A stretch of DNA of 64,000 nucleotides. It comes from Burkholderiales bacterium (GTDB lineage Bacteria; Pseudomonadota; Gammaproteobacteria; Burkholderiales; Burkholderiaceae_C). Below the pieces are notes generated by a model. The model saw only the letters and a list, made by a program, of their open reading frames with translations. It was not told where the DNA came from and did not search any database. Below, one piece after another: positions 34,862-44,358 of this stretch; positions within the stretch are counted from its first letter, which is position 1, and each line of letters starts with the position of its first letter. The DNA is taken from contig JAFKGD010000002.1 of assembly GCA_017307855.1 (NCBI GenBank), positions 682,001 to 746,000 on the forward strand, read 5' to 3'. Both the position numbers and the translations under genes were made by a program.

Positions 34862-36106
34862 TCAGGCGGCAACGTTGCCTGCGGGCATCACGGCCGGCTG
34901 TTCCCGGATGGGCAGATGGATCAGCGCCGCACCCACAGCCAGCACGATGTCGACATACCAGATCCAGTCGTACGCGCCCGTGGCTTCGAACACGCGGCCC
35001 CCCAGCCACGCGCCGAGGAAGCCGCCCAGCTGGTGCCCCAGCATCACCACGCCGAACAGCATCGCCATGTTGGACGGGCCGAAGAACCTGGCCACCAATC
35101 CGGCTGTGGGCGGCACGGTGGAGAGGAAGGTGACGCCCATCACCGCCGCGAAAAGCAGCACCGTGACCTCGGTCTTGGGTGCCAGTACGAACGCCAGCAC
35201 GGCGACAGCACGCACGGCATAGATGGACGACAGCAGCGACTTCATGCGCCAGCGGCCGATGGCCCACCCGATGCCGAAGCTGCCGACGATGTTGAACAGC
35301 CCGATCAGTGCCAGCGCCCAGGCGCCCAGTTGCACCGGCAATCCACACGATGCAATCACGCCCGGCAGGTGCGTGGCCAGGAAGGCGACGTGGAAGCCGC
35401 ACACGAAGAATCCCGCCGACAGCAGCAGGAAGCTCGGCAGCCGCAGCGCCACACCCAACGCCTCGCGCGCCGGCAATGGCCGGGCGGGCGTCGTGCTGCC
35501 CACGGCCTGGAAAGCATTGCCGCGCAGCACCCAGATGGCCGGCAGCGCCAGCAGCACGAGCACCCCCAGCACCTGCATCGACGCTGCCCAGCCCACGCCG
35601 ACAGTGAGCACACCCGCCAGCGGTGCCATCGCGAACTGGCCGAACGAGCCCCCCGCGTTGACGAGGCCCGTGGCCATGCCACGCCGCTCGGGCGCCACCA
35701 GGCGCGTGCTGGCCGCCATCAGCACCGACGGGCCGGCCATGCCCGCGCCGCCAGCAGCCAGCACGCCCACGGCAAACACGAGCCCGGCCGTGCTGGTCAT
35801 GTAGGGTGTGATGAAAGTGCCCAGCGCCACCAGCACCACGCCCGCGGCGATCACACGTCCGGTGCCGATGCGGTCGGCGATCGCACCCGCGAAAGGCTGC
35901 GTGAGACCCCACCACAGCTGCCCGAAGGCGAATGCCAGGCTGATGTTGCCCAGCCCCAACCCGGTGGAAGTGTTGAGCGAAGGCAGATACAGACCCATGG
36001 TCTGGCGCACGCCCATCGTCAGCGCAAACGTACCGCCCGCCGCCAGCAGAACAAGCCAGAAGGCGTGCGGCACCGCTGTGGGCGGTCGCATCGAAGCATC
36101 ACTCAT
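34862..36106 (-). CDS. MFS transporter
   Basis: A 414-aa major facilitator with twelve predicted membrane segments. The loop 2-3 motif appears as GAIADRIGTGRVIAAG, and the start is FWLVLLAAGGTFALTMGVRQTMGLYL. The pattern is similar to the oxalate/monocarboxylate and CynX-like branches, but the substrate cannot be named. ATG at 36106 overlaps the end of marR by 8 bases, so it is co-transcribed with and probably controlled by that regulator. Confidence 0.85.
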   Translation of the reverse strand: MSDASMRPPTAVPHAFWLVLLAAGGTFALTMGVRQTMGLYLPSLNTSTGLGLGNISLAFAFGQLWWGLTQPFAGAIADRIGTGRVIAAGVVLVALGTFITPYMTSTAGLVFAVGVLAAGGAGMAGPSVLMAASTRLVAPERRGMATGLVNAGGSFGQFAMAPLAGVLTVGVGWAASMQVLGVLVLLALPAIWVLRGNAFQAVGSTTPARPLPAREALGVALRLPSFLLLSAGFFVCGFHVAFLATHLPGVIASCGLPVQLGAWALALIGLFNIVGSFGIGWAIGRWRMKSLLSSIYAVRAVAVLAFVLAPKTEVTVLLFAAVMGVTFLSTVPPTAGLVARFFGPSNMAMLFGVVMLGHQLGGFLGAWLGGRVFEATGAYDWIWYVDIVLAVGAALIHLPIREQPAVMPAGNVAA

Positions 36107-36569
36107 CGCCCTCTCCTTCGGCGGCCGGCGCCAGCAGGTCGCCGCATTCGTCCAGCAGCGCATGCAGCGCCATGACACGCTGCGCGCCGAGTTGCCGGTT
36201 GAGGCTCTCCTGAGCCGTACGCCAGTGACGTTGAGCTTCGGCGCGCTTGGCGCGGCCGGCATCGGTGGCGCTGACCAGGCGACTGCGCGCATCGGCTCCG
36301 GGCTCCATCACCACCCAGCCCTGATCGATCAGTGGCCGCAGGTTTCGTGTGAGCGTGGACGGCTCCATGCGCATCCAGCGCGCCAGGTCCACCGGCCGCA
36401 GCGGTCCGAGCTTGACCACGTGCGAGAGCAGCGAGTACTGCGTGATCCTGAGCCCTGCCCGGGCGAGTTCGGCATCGAAATGACGCGAGACCTGGCGCGT
36501 GATCTGTCGAAGCTTGAGGTTGGTGCAACCCTGCACCTTGGCGACAGGAGCGGTATTGACAGGTGTCAT
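36099..36569 (-). CDS. MarR family transcriptional regulator
   Basis: A 156-aa MarR protein, a dimeric winged-helix repressor released by small ligands. The winged helix reads LRITQYSLLSHVVKLGPLRP, then DLARWMRMEPSTLTRNLRPL, and the wing has DARSRLVSATDAGRAK. ATG at 36569 starts MTPVNTAPVAKVQGC. An upstream in-frame ATG at 36641 lies inside the divergent thioesterase start and is unlikely. It leads the MFS gene, and a perfect palindrome lies in the 59-base divergent gap. Confidence 0.92.
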   Translation of the reverse strand: MTPVNTAPVAKVQGCTNLKLRQITRQVSRHFDAELARAGLRITQYSLLSHVVKLGPLRPVDLARWMRMEPSTLTRNLRPLIDQGWVVMEPGADARSRLVSATDAGRAKRAEAQRHWRTAQESLNRQLGAQRVMALHALLDECGDLLAPAAEGEGDE

Positions 36570-36595
36570 GGTGGAAATTATTGTACCCACAACAT

Positions 36596-36607
36596 TTGCA
36601 TATGCAA
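36596..36607. promoter_or_regulatory. Palindromic operator candidate for MarR
   Basis: TTGCATATGCAA is a perfect 12-bp palindrome, the shape and composition of many MarR operators. It sits 27 bases before the marR ATG and 22 bases before the thioesterase ATG, so one dimer could block both divergent promoters. Confidence 0.6.
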
Positions 36608-36628
36608 TACAAGAGGAACTTCGGCACC

Positions 36629-37192
36629 ATGAGCCAGACATTCACCGCCACCCCCGAACAGACACTCGCGCTGTGGCTCGAGCAGGAAGCCGCCGTTTCT
36701 TCCCGCATGAACGCCGGCGCCGGCGCGGGCGTCTCGCGCCCGGACCAGGTGGCCGGCAAGACCGGGCTCGAACTGATGCACGCCATGCTGCGCGGCGAAC
36801 TGCCCTACCCGCCGATCGCCCGCACGCTGGACTTCACGCTGGTCGAGGCGGGTGACGGCCACGCCATCTTCCAGGGCACGCCCGGCCCGTCGCATCTCAA
36901 CCCCATGGGCACGGTGCACGGCGGCTGGTATGCCACGCTGCTCGATTCGGCGCTGGGCTGCGCCGTGCACACGAAGATGCCGGTCGGCCGCGGCTACACG
37001 ACGGCCGAGCTCAGCGTGAACCTGGTCAAGGCCATCCCGCTCAAGCTGCAGCGCGTGCGCGCCGAAGGCCGCGTGCTGCACTGTGGCCGCCAGCTCGCCA
37101 CGGCCGACGCGCGGCTCTACGGGCCCGACGGCACGCTGTACGCCCACGCCACCACCACCTGCCTGGTGTTCGAGCTGCCTGCGGCGCGCTGA
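36629..37192 (+). CDS. PaaI-type hotdog thioesterase
   Basis: A 187-aa protein of the PaaI/4HBT hotdog family, which hydrolyses acyl- or aryl-CoA thioesters. The core is HLNPMGTVHGGWYATLLDSA (about 90-109), the usual HGG active-site helix, then GYTTAELSVNLVKAIP and ATADARLYGPDG. An extra N-terminal helical part of about 60 residues precedes the fold. ATG at 36629 has AGAGGAA about ten bases upstream; an in-frame ATG at 36602 lies within the operator palindrome and is rejected. It is divergent from marR-MFS and probably under the same repressor, hinting at a linked aromatic or organic-acid function. Confidence 0.85.
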   Translation: MSQTFTATPEQTLALWLEQEAAVSSRMNAGAGAGVSRPDQVAGKTGLELMHAMLRGELPYPPIARTLDFTLVEAGDGHAIFQGTPGPSHLNPMGTVHGGWYATLLDSALGCAVHTKMPVGRGYTTAELSVNLVKAIPLKLQRVRAEGRVLHCGRQLATADARLYGPDGTLYAHATTTCLVFELPAAR

Positions 37193-37255
37193 GATGCAGC
37201 GCGCGAGCGCCGCAGCAGCACGCAGGGAAATCGCATCGCCGGCACAATCGGCCGC

Positions 37256-37669
37256 ATGCGATTCCTCCACACGATGCTGCGCGTTGGCAATCTCCAGCGC
37301 TCGATTGACTTCTACACCCAGGTGATCGGCATGCAGTTGCTGCGCACCTCCGAAAACCCCGAGTACAAATACTCGCTCGCCTTCCTCGGTTTCGAGGGCG
37401 GCAATCCCGGCCAGGCCGAGATCGAGCTCACCTACAACTGGGGCACCGAAAACTACGAGATGGGCACGGCCTACGGCCACATCGCGCTCGGTGTACCGGA
37501 CGCCTACGCAGCCTGCGACAAGATCCGCGCGGCCGGCGGCAACGTGACGCGCGAGCCCGGCCCGGTCAAGGGCGGCACCACGGTCATCGCCTTCGTGACG
37601 GACCCCGACGGGTACAAGATCGAGTTGATTCAGCGGCAGGAAAACGAAGCCGGCCAGGGCCTGCGCTGA
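37256..37669 (+). CDS. gloA: Lactoylglutathione lyase (glyoxalase I)
   Basis: A 137-aa glyoxalase I that converts the methylglyoxal-glutathione hemithioacetal to S-lactoylglutathione. The vicinal-oxygen-chelate fold is clear, with metal ligands in the expected places: His5 (RFLHTML), Glu in AEIELTYNW, His in YGHIALGV and Glu in YKIELIQ. Length fits the short nickel-type bacterial enzyme. It is a single gene between the thioesterase and a small-protein gene. Confidence 0.97.
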   Translation: MRFLHTMLRVGNLQRSIDFYTQVIGMQLLRTSENPEYKYSLAFLGFEGGNPGQAEIELTYNWGTENYEMGTAYGHIALGVPDAYAACDKIRAAGGNVTREPGPVKGGTTVIAFVTDPDGYKIELIQRQENEAGQGLR

Positions 37670-37720
37670 CGCTATCATCGCGCTCACCAGCCCGCCCTGT
37701 GGCTGACGGAAAGAACGACC

Positions 37721-37864
37721 ATGGCCAAAGGCGACCAACGCAGCAACAAGATGGTCAAGAAGCCGAAGAAGGACACCTCGCCGCCGAAAAGCGGGGGCAC
37801 CTCCGATCGGCCCGTGGCGCCCGTGACACTGGTCGCGCCTCGCGGCAAGCTCAAGGACAAGTGA
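37721..37864 (+). CDS. Small basic hypothetical protein
   Basis: A 47-aa frame beginning MAKGDQRSNKMVKKPKKD and ending APRGKLKDK, very rich in Lys with Pro/Ser/Thr between. It has no membrane segment and no recognised domain. A GGAAAG purine stretch lies about ten bases before the ATG. It sits 51 bases after gloA and 56 before the H-NS-like gene. The charge pattern and placement suggest a genuine small nucleic-acid- or ribosome-associated protein, but no function is assigned. Confidence 0.6.
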   Translation: MAKGDQRSNKMVKKPKKDTSPPKSGGTSDRPVAPVTLVAPRGKLKDK

Positions 37865-37920
37865 GCCTGCCGGCCAGGGGGCCCTCCCCACCCTCCGACT
37901 TCATTCTTCCAAGACCCGCC

Positions 37921-38370
37921 ATGGACACCCCCTTCCAACTCAACCTGTCCAAGCTGTCGCTCGACGGCCTGCGCGCCCAGCAGGAACAGCAGGCCCAGCT
38001 CGCCCGCGACATCGAAGCGGAGATCGCGCGCCGGCGTGGCGAGGCGCTCACGCAGCTGGTCGACGAGATGTGGTCCAAGGCGCGCGGGCTCGGCTTTTCC
38101 GACCGCGAAGTCATGGCCGCGCTCTCGCCCAAGGTGAAGAAGGCCTATGCGCGCGCTGCCGATGCCCCGCTGCCGGCCACGGCGCCCGCGCCGGCTTCTG
38201 CCGACGGCCCGCGCGACAAGCCGCAGGTAGGCGAAACCTACGCCAACCCCTCCAATCCAGAGCAGACCTGGACCAAGACCACGCGGCTGGGCGCCCCGGC
38301 GCGCTGGCTGCATGCGCTGGTGATGGCCAGCGACGACAAGACCTACGAGCAGTTCCGCGTCAAGGCATGA
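37921..38370 (+). CDS. H-NS-like DNA-binding protein
   Basis: A 149-aa protein with the two-part H-NS layout. A coiled-coil oligomerisation region (about 10-65, AQQEQQAQLARDIEAEIARRR) is joined by an Ala/Pro linker to a C-terminal domain reading YANPSNPEQTWTKTTRLGAPARWL. This resembles the H-NS DNA-binding motif but lacks the usual GRGRxP core, with TTRLGAP in its place. It probably shapes or silences chromatin, though the altered loop may change minor-groove binding. Its last 11 bases overlap the end of the convergent DUF2127 gene. Confidence 0.7.
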   Translation: MDTPFQLNLSKLSLDGLRAQQEQQAQLARDIEAEIARRRGEALTQLVDEMWSKARGLGFSDREVMAALSPKVKKAYARAADAPLPATAPAPASADGPRDKPQVGETYANPSNPEQTWTKTTRLGAPARWLHALVMASDDKTYEQFRVKA

Positions 38371-38815
38371 GGGGCGTGCGGCGGCGCAGCCACAGCGCCC
38401 GCAGCAGCACCGCCACCACCGCCAGGTTGGCCGCCAGCAGCGCGGCCGGCCACGGGCCCGGGTGCATGATCAGTTCGCGCAGCTCGAACGGCACGTAGAT
38501 CGCCCCGCTGGCCGCGCCCAGCGCTTCGGCCCAGCGCCGTTGCCACCACAGTCCCCACGCTTCCGCGAAGCGCACGCCGGCATAGAGTGCAGCGCCCGCC
38601 AGCACCACGCCCACGTGCAGGCCTTCGAGCTGGCCCGCGCGTTGCTGCAGCATCTGCGCAAGGTGGTGCGCCGGATTCAGGTGCAGGTGCCCAGAGAGTG
38701 CCTGCGCCATCGCCGCCAGGTCGTGGTGCAGCAGCGAGGCGAAGCTCAGGGCCGCCACCAGCGCGAGCGCGCCCTTGGCCGCCTCGAACAACGCGATGGC
38801 GCGCAGGCCGTGCAT
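38360..38815 (-). CDS. DUF2127 family membrane protein
   Basis: A 151-aa membrane protein with four probable spans and the DUF2127 start RAIALFEAAKGALALVAAL. Later come GLHVGVVLAGAALYAGVRFAEAWGLW and YVPFELRELIMHP. Function is unknown. ATG at 38815 overlaps the eda stop (TGATG), so it is the third gene of an edd-eda operon. This is an unusual partner for the Entner-Doudoroff genes. Confidence 0.82.
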   Translation of the reverse strand: MHGLRAIALFEAAKGALALVAALSFASLLHHDLAAMAQALSGHLHLNPAHHLAQMLQQRAGQLEGLHVGVVLAGAALYAGVRFAEAWGLWWQRRWAEALGAASGAIYVPFELRELIMHPGPWPAALLAANLAVVAVLLRALWLRRRTPLMP

Positions 38816-39471
38816 CAGGGGCGGGGCAAGGCCTTGGCCGCGCGCGCCAGCGCGGTGATGCGTGCCCAGTCGCCCTGAGCCACTGCGTCCGCGGGCGTGA
38901 GCCACGAGCCACCCACGCAGGCCACGTTGGCCAGCGCCAGCAGCTCGGGCGCGTTGGCCTCGCTCACACCGCCGGTGGGACAGAAGCGCACATCACCGAA
39001 CGGCCCCTGCCAGGCCTTGAGCATCGCCATGCCGCCAGCCTGCATGGCGGGGAAGAACTTGAGCTCGGTGTAGCCGTCTTCCTGTGCCGCCATGATCTCG
39101 CTGCCGGTGGCCACGCCGGGCAGCAGCGGCAGTCCCAGGTCGTGACAGGCGCGGCCCACGCCATGGGTGTAGCCCGGGCTCACGGCGAAGCGCGCCCCGG
39201 CAAGCTGAGCGGCCTGCGCATCCGCCGCGCTGCGCACCGTGCCGGCGCCGACCACCGCCTCGGGCACGTCCCGGGCGATGGCCTCGATGCAAGCCAGCGC
39301 CACCGGCGTGCGCAACGTCACTTCGAGCATGCGGATGCCGCCTGCCAGCAGCGCGCGGGCCAGCGGAGCAGCGTGGGCCACCTCGTGCAGCACGATCACC
39401 GGAATCACCGGTGCGTCCTGCATCACATCGATCGGCGCCAGCGGCCCGGGCGGATTCACAGCCATGTACAT
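38815..39471 (-). CDS. eda: KDPG aldolase
   Basis: A 218-aa class I aldolase that splits 2-keto-3-deoxy-6-phosphogluconate into pyruvate and glyceraldehyde 3-phosphate. The active-site Glu50 (MLEVTLRT), Arg54 and the Schiff-base Lys138 (TELKFFPA) are all present, as is the phosphate loop CPTGGV. Two ATGs, at 39471 and 39465, lie within the 3' end of edd; either gives an overlapping start. Co-transcribed with edd, it completes the Entner-Doudoroff route. Confidence 0.96.
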   Translation of the reverse strand: MYMAVNPPGPLAPIDVMQDAPVIPVIVLHEVAHAAPLARALLAGGIRMLEVTLRTPVALACIEAIARDVPEAVVGAGTVRSAADAQAAQLAGARFAVSPGYTHGVGRACHDLGLPLLPGVATGSEIMAAQEDGYTELKFFPAMQAGGMAMLKAWQGPFGDVRFCPTGGVSEANAPELLALANVACVGGSWLTPADAVAQGDWARITALARAAKALPRP

Positions 39472-41282
39472 GCTCCTTCTTCAGCCGCCAGCGCATTGCG
39501 GCGCATGCCGGCAAACAGTTCACGCCCCATGCCACGGCCGTTGGAAGCGGCCTGCATGTCGGGCATCTGCGCGTTCTCGCGCGCCAGCCATTGTGCGGGG
39601 TCGACCTTGACCTGCAGCGTGCCGGCCGTCGCGTCGAGGCGGATCACATCGCCGTCGCGCACGCGCGCCAGCGGCCCGCCGGCCAGCGCCTCGGGCGAGA
39701 CGTGGATGGCGGCCGGCACCTTGCCCGATGCGCCGCTCATGCGGCCATCGGTCACCAGCGCCACCTTGAAGCCCTTGCCCTGCAGCACCGCCAGCGGCGG
39801 CGTGAGCTTGTGCAGCTCGGGCATGCCATTGGCACGCGGGCCCTGCCAGCGCACCACGCAGACCACGTCGCGCTCGAGCTCACCGGCGTCGAAGGCTTTC
39901 TGCAGCGCATCCTGCGAGTCGAACACGCGCGCGGGCGCCTCGACCACGTGGCGGTCTTCCGGCACGGCCGAGACCTTGATCACGCTGCGGCCGAGGTTGC
40001 CCGTGAGAAGCTTGAGCCCGCCCGTGGCGCTGAACGGTGCCGACACCGGCCGTGCCACCGCATCGTCGCGGGTGGCGCCGATGTCGTGCCAGGCCAGGCC
40101 GCCACCCTCGCCCGCCGCCGGCTCGCGCGTGTACTCGCGGATGCCGCCAGGCCGCACGGACAGCACGTCCCCGTGCATCAGGCCGGCGTCGAGCAGCTCG
40201 CGGATCACGTAGCCCGGCCCACCGGCGGCCTGGAACTGGTTCACGTCGGCGCTGCCGTTCGGATAGACACGCGCCAGCAGCGGCACCACGTCCGACAGCG
40301 CCTCGAAATCGTCCCAGTCGATCACGATGCCGGCCGCACGCGCCACCGCCACCCAGTGGATGAGGTGATTGGTGGAGCCGCCCGTGGCCAGCAGCGCGGC
40401 CATGGCGTTGACGATGCAGCGCTCGTCCACCACATGGCCGATGGCCGGAACCCCGTCGGCGAGCACCGTGCGCACGGCCTCGCGCGTGAGGTCGTCGCGC
40501 AGCGCGTCGCCCGGATGCACGAACGCCGTGCCGGGCACGTGCAGGCCCATGGCTTCGAGCAGCATCTGATTGCTGTTGGCCGTGCCATAGAAGGTGCAGG
40601 TGCCGGCCGCATGGTAGGCCTGCGACTCGGCCTGCAGCAGTTCGTCGCGGCCCACCAGGCCCTGCGCGGCGCGCTCGCGCACCTTGGCCTTGGCGCTGTT
40701 GGACAGGCCCGAGGTCATGGGCCCGGCCGGCACGAACACCGTGGGCAGGTGGCCGAAGTGCAGCGCACCAATCAAGAGGCCCGGCACGATCTTGTCGCAC
40801 ACGCCCAGCATCAGCGCGCAGTCGAACACATCGTGCGACAGGGCGACGGCCGTGCCCATGGCGATGGCGTCGCGCGAGAACAGCGAAAGCTCCATGCCTG
40901 CCGTTCCCTGCGTGACGCCATCGCACATGGCCGGCACGCCACCGGCCACCTGCGCCGTGGCGCCCAGGCGGCGCGCCTCGTCCTTGATGAGGGCCGGATA
41001 GCTGGCGAACGGCGCGTGCGCCGACAGCATGTCGTTGTAGGCCGTGACGATGCCGACGTTGCGCGCGCGCTGCGCCACCACGGGGATGGGCATGGCGCGG
41101 GTCTTGTCTGATTCGGGCAGGCCGGCGAAGGCATGGGCCACGTTGGCGCAGCCCAGCCGCTCGGCGCCGGGGCGGCGCGAGGCCATGTCGGCCACCAGTT
41201 GCAGATAGTCGCGCCGCGTGGGCGCACTGCGGTCGCGGATGCGCTGCGTGACGGCCGCGAGGGTGGGATGGAGTGAGGTCAT
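39456..41282 (-). CDS. edd: 6-phosphogluconate dehydratase
   Basis: A 608-aa IlvD/Edd-family iron-sulfur dehydratase that converts 6-phosphogluconate to KDPG. Cluster-binding cysteines occur in [12 protein letters not shown] and [11 protein letters not shown], with further family blocks [23 protein letters not shown] and [21 protein letters not shown] at 41282 gives the standard MTSLHP-type start; an earlier ATG at 41315 adds an unsupported Arg-rich leader. No hexR or zwf regulator gene is adjacent. The gene is divergent from chaC across 156 bases. Confidence 0.96.
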   Translation of the reverse strand: MTSLHPTLAAVTQRIRDRSAPTRRDYLQLVADMASRRPGAERLGCANVAHAFAGLPESDKTRAMPIPVVAQRARNVGIVTAYNDMLSAHAPFASYPALIKDEARRLGATAQVAGGVPAMCDGVTQGTAGMELSLFSRDAIAMGTAVALSHDVFDCALMLGVCDKIVPGLLIGALHFGHLPTVFVPAGPMTSGLSNSAKAKVRERAAQGLVGRDELLQAESQAYHAAGTCTFYGTANSNQMLLEAMGLHVPGTAFVHPGDALRDDLTREAVRTVLADGVPAIGHVVDERCIVNAMAALLATGGSTNHLIHWVAVARAAGIVIDWDDFEALSDVVPLLARVYPNGSADVNQFQAAGGPGYVIRELLDAGLMHGDVLSVRPGGIREYTREPAAGEGGGLAWHDIGATRDDAVARPVSAPFSATGGLKLLTGNLGRSVIKVSAVPEDRHVVEAPARVFDSQDALQKAFDAGELERDVVCVVRWQGPRANGMPELHKLTPPLAVLQGKGFKVALVTDGRMSGASGKVPAAIHVSPEALAGGPLARVRDGDVIRLDATAGTLQVKVDPAQWLARENAQMPDMQAASNGRGMGRELFAGMRRNALAAEEGACTWL

Positions 41283-41438
41283 CGCGGAAGGTCTCTCGTA
41301 AGGCGGCCGGCGCACAGGGAAGCTGGTGGCCGTCGCGGGTCCACCATCGTAGTGCCGAACCCGGGCAGGCGCCGGCCCGCCGGTTACGAAACGGTTCCGG
41401 TTTTGACGTGCCGCGCGCGGACGCTAGAGTGGCGGGCG

Positions 41439-42029
41439 ATGCGCCCACACACCCCGACACCCGTCCGCGACGCTGCCGCCATGCTCGATCGCACGCTGGC
41501 CGAATGGGGCGGACAGGAGGACCTCTGGCTGTTCGGCTATGCCTCGCTGATCTGGCGCCCCGAGTTCGACTACGCCGAGCGGCGTGCCGCCCATGTGCTG
41601 GGCTGGCACCGCGCGCTCAAGATGTGGAGCCGCGTGAACCGCGGCACGCCGGAGAATCCCGGCCTGGTGTTCGGCCTGCTGCCGGGCGGCAGTTGCCGCG
41701 GCGTGGTGTTCCGTATCACCCGGGCCGACGTACCTGCCACGCTGGCGCGCCTGTGGCTGCGCGAGATGCCCAACGCCGTGTACGACCCCCGTTGGCTGCC
41801 GTGCCGCACCGCGCAGGGGCCGGTGCGTACGCTGGCGTTCACCCTGGCCCGGACCAGCCCCAACCATACGGGCGTGCTGCCCGACGACGAGTACCGCCGC
41901 ATCTTCGCGCAGGCCCGCGGCCGCTATGGCACCACGCTCGACTACGCGCAGGCCACGCTGGACGAGTTGCGCCGCCACGGCATCGAGGACCGCGCGCTGG
42001 CGCGGCTGCTGCGTCTGGTGGCGCACTGA
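41439..42029 (+). CDS. chaC: ChaC-type gamma-glutamylcyclotransferase
   Basis: A 196-aa enzyme that cleaves glutathione to 5-oxoproline and Cys-Gly. It shows the substrate-binding LWLFGYASLIWRPEF (about 28-42), then AHVLGWHRALKMWSRVNRGT and the catalytic region around LWLREMPNAVY. ATG at 41439 was chosen because the conserved region follows at a normal distance; the longer frame from 41352 overlaps the promoter region. Confidence 0.9.
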   Translation: MRPHTPTPVRDAAAMLDRTLAEWGGQEDLWLFGYASLIWRPEFDYAERRAAHVLGWHRALKMWSRVNRGTPENPGLVFGLLPGGSCRGVVFRITRADVPATLARLWLREMPNAVYDPRWLPCRTAQGPVRTLAFTLARTSPNHTGVLPDDEYRRIFAQARGRYGTTLDYAQATLDELRRHGIEDRALARLLRLVAH

Positions 42030-42111
42030 GGAGGCGCGCCGGAGCCGGGGCCGTCCGATGCATTTGTCAGGATTGGTCACACATCCGGCGTGATCCGGTG
42101 CGCGCGGCGAC

Positions 42112-42675
42112 CTAGCCGGGCGGGCCCGCCAGATGACGCTCCGCCGCCCACAGGTCGGCCACGGTGTCGACGTCGATGCGCACGCCGGCATCGCTCACCG
42201 CCAGCATCACGCAGCGGCCGTCCTTCATCGCCTGCTGCAGGACGCTTGCCGCGCCGGTCGGGCCCGCGAGCGCCAGCAGCGCGTCGCGCGCGCGCGCCGA
42301 AAACGCCACCGGATGGCCCCGCTCGCCATCGAAGGTGGGCACCACGGCATCGGCGGCCGGATGCGAGATCAGGGCCGTGGCCACGTCGCGCAGCGTTCCG
42401 GGCTGTACCAGCGGCAGATCGCCCGGCAGGATGAGCCAGCCGTGGGCGTGCTGCGTGGCACGCACGGCGGCCGCGATCGAATCGCCCATACCCGGATGTC
42501 CTGCGTCTTCCACGTGCCAGGGCAGGCCGCTGGCACGCGCGGCGGCCAGCGTGCGCTCCAGCACCGGCACGCCGGCGAGGGGCGCAGCCAGCTTGGAGCC
42601 CTGGCCGCCGGAGGCGGCGAAGCGCTCGCCCCGGCCCGAGGCCAGCACGATGAGGGTGGGCAACAGCAAGGACAT
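42112..42675 (-). CDS. MobA-like nucleotidyltransferase (MocA type)
   Basis: A 187-aa NTP-transferase resembling MocA/MobA enzymes, which attach CMP or GMP to molybdopterin. The nucleotide loop reads [15 protein letters not shown], followed by SKLAAPLAG and the metal-binding [10 protein letters not shown]. The end carries the [10 protein letters not shown] motif seen in MocA proteins. Which nucleotide is used cannot be told. No molybdoenzyme gene is next to it. It is convergent with chaC. Confidence 0.8.
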   Translation of the reverse strand: MSLLLPTLIVLASGRGERFAASGGQGSKLAAPLAGVPVLERTLAAARASGLPWHVEDAGHPGMGDSIAAAVRATQHAHGWLILPGDLPLVQPGTLRDVATALISHPAADAVVPTFDGERGHPVAFSARARDALLALAGPTGAASVLQQAMKDGRCVMLAVSDAGVRIDVDTVADLWAAERHLAGPPG

Positions 42676-42794
42676 GCGGGCCAGTATGCAACGCCCGGCC
42701 GCGCGCTGCAGCCGCGCCTCGCATCCGCCGGGGTGCCGCCCCGATTCGACCTGCGTCAGCAGGCCGGATGCCGGACAGGGCGACAATCGGCGCC

Positions 42795-43451
42795 ATGAGC
42801 ACCACCGACCACGACATCGCCAGCCTGCGCAAGAGCTACGAGCGCGCCGAACTCGACGAATCGGCGTCGCAGGCCGACCCTCTCGCGCAGTTCGACCAGT
42901 GGCTGCAGGAAGCCATCGCCGCGCGCGTGCCAGAGCCCAACGCCATGACGCTGGCCACGGTGGGCGGCGACCTCCGGCCCAGCACGCGCATCGTGCTGGT
43001 CAAGGGCTACGACGAGCGCGGCATCGTCTGGTACACCAACTACGACAGCCGCAAGGGCCGCGAGCTCGCGGGCAACCCGTTCGCGGCGCTGCAGTTCCAC
43101 TGGGTGGAGCTCGAACGCGTGGTGCGCATCGAGGGCACGGTGGAGAAGGTGTCGGCGGCCGAAAGCGACGCCTACTTCGCCAGCCGCCCGCTCGATTCGC
43201 GCATCGGCGCCTGGGCCAGCCCGCAAAGCGAGGTGATCTCCAGCCGCGCGGTGCTGGTGGCCAACGCGGCGAAGTACGGCGCGCAGTTCCTGCTCGACCC
43301 GCCGCGCCCGCCGCACTGGGGTGGCTACCGGCTGGTGCCGGCCGAATGGCAGTTCTGGCAGGGCCGCAAGAGCCGCCTGCACGACCGGCTGCGGTACCGC
43401 CGAGACGAAGCCGCCGCCGGCAACTGGCTGCGCGAGCGGCTGGCGCCCTGA
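42795..43451 (+). CDS. pdxH: Pyridoxamine 5'-phosphate oxidase
   Basis: A 218-aa FMN enzyme making pyridoxal 5'-phosphate. Family blocks are [61 protein letters not shown]-like ([16 protein letters not shown]) and the C-terminal [20 protein letters not shown] at 42795 is preferred over 42768. It is a single gene between two minus-strand genes. Confidence 0.97.
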   Translation: MSTTDHDIASLRKSYERAELDESASQADPLAQFDQWLQEAIAARVPEPNAMTLATVGGDLRPSTRIVLVKGYDERGIVWYTNYDSRKGRELAGNPFAALQFHWVELERVVRIEGTVEKVSAAESDAYFASRPLDSRIGAWASPQSEVISSRAVLVANAAKYGAQFLLDPPRPPHWGGYRLVPAEWQFWQGRKSRLHDRLRYRRDEAAAGNWLRERLAP

Positions 43452-43464
43452 AGACGGGCGCCCG

Positions 43465-44358
43465 CTACAGCAAAGCCGGGTGCGCGCCCGGCAACGCTCG
43501 CGCATTGGCGACGACGCATTCGCGCAGCACGCCCGCCAGTCCCGCACGCTCGGGCGAGCGATGGAAGACCATGCCGACCTCGCGGTGGAAGGTGGCATCG
43601 CCCAGCGGCACGATGCGCACATTGGCTGGCGCGAAGTCGGGCCGCGTCACGGGCACCAGTGCCGCGCCCAGACCGCTGGACACCATCTTCACCATCGCGT
43701 CCACGTCCTCCATGTCGATGGAGGTGTTGATCTCCAGCCCCTGGCGCTTGAGGAACTGCTCGACCACGCGTCCGCCGAACGACGCACGGTCATAGCCGAT
43801 CACCGGCAGGCGCGTCATCAATTCGCGCCAGTCGTCCCCGGCCTCGTGCGCGGGCACGGCCAGCACGAAGGGCTCGAGCATCAGCGGCTGCCAGACCAGC
43901 TCGCTCGGTAGCGAGAAGGGCGACAGCACCATCAGCGCGGCATCCAGGTCGCCGCTGTCCACCTGCCCCATGAGAAACAGCGAGGAGCCCTGCGCCAGCC
44001 GCAGCGCGATCTGAGGATGCCGCTCGCGCAGCAGGCGCAGTGCGCCCGGCAGCACGCCCAGCTGCGCCGTCTGCACCGACCCGACGCGCAGCACGCCGCG
44101 CAACTCCCGGCTGGTCACGCGCTCGCCCATCTCGCCGAACAACTCCACGATCTGACGCGCCAGACCGACCGCGTCCTGTCCTGCTTCGTTGAGCAGGGCC
44201 GAGCGACCGGTGCGGTTGAACAGGGGGGCGCCCAGCGCTTCTTCCAGCCGCGCGATCTGCGCGCTCACGGCCGACTGCGTGAGTCCGATACGCGCCCCGG
44301 CTGCCGCGAACGTGCCGTAGCGCACCACCGCAAGGAAGGTGCGTATTTCCCTGATCAA
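43465..44358 (-). CDS. LysR-type regulator of the adjacent catabolic island
   Basis: A LysR-type regulator of about 297 residues. The N-terminal helix-turn-helix reads TFLAVVRYGTFAAAGARIGLTQSAVSAQIARLEEALG, given here only as its outline, followed by FNRTGR. The effector domain follows, with FLMGQVDSGDLDAALMV and VSSGLGAALVP. A TTG start at 44358 (IREIRTF, with GCGGGGG upstream) is proposed, because the ATG at 44457 would place a 17-bp inverted repeat inside the coding sequence. The alternative would add 33 residues. It is divergent from the Bug/hydrolase operon, the classic arrangement for a LysR activator and its target. Confidence 0.85.
   Translation of the reverse strand: MIREIRTFLAVVRYGTFAAAGARIGLTQSAVSAQIARLEEALGAPLFNRTGRSALLNEAGQDAVGLARQIVELFGEMGERVTSRELRGVLRVGSVQTAQLGVLPGALRLLRERHPQIALRLAQGSSLFLMGQVDSGDLDAALMVLSPFSLPSELVWQPLMLEPFVLAVPAHEAGDDWRELMTRLPVIGYDRASFGGRVVEQFLKRQGLEINTSIDMEDVDAMVKMVSSGLGAALVPVTRPDFAPANVRIVPLGDATFHREVGMVFHRSPERAGLAGVLRECVVANARALPGAHPALL

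Noticed and set aside
34862-34885. GGCAACGTTGCC palindrome near a T-run as a terminator
   Set aside because: The palindrome lies inside the last codons of the MFS gene. The nearby T-run is on the plus strand and 5' of the stem, so it cannot end the leftward transcript.
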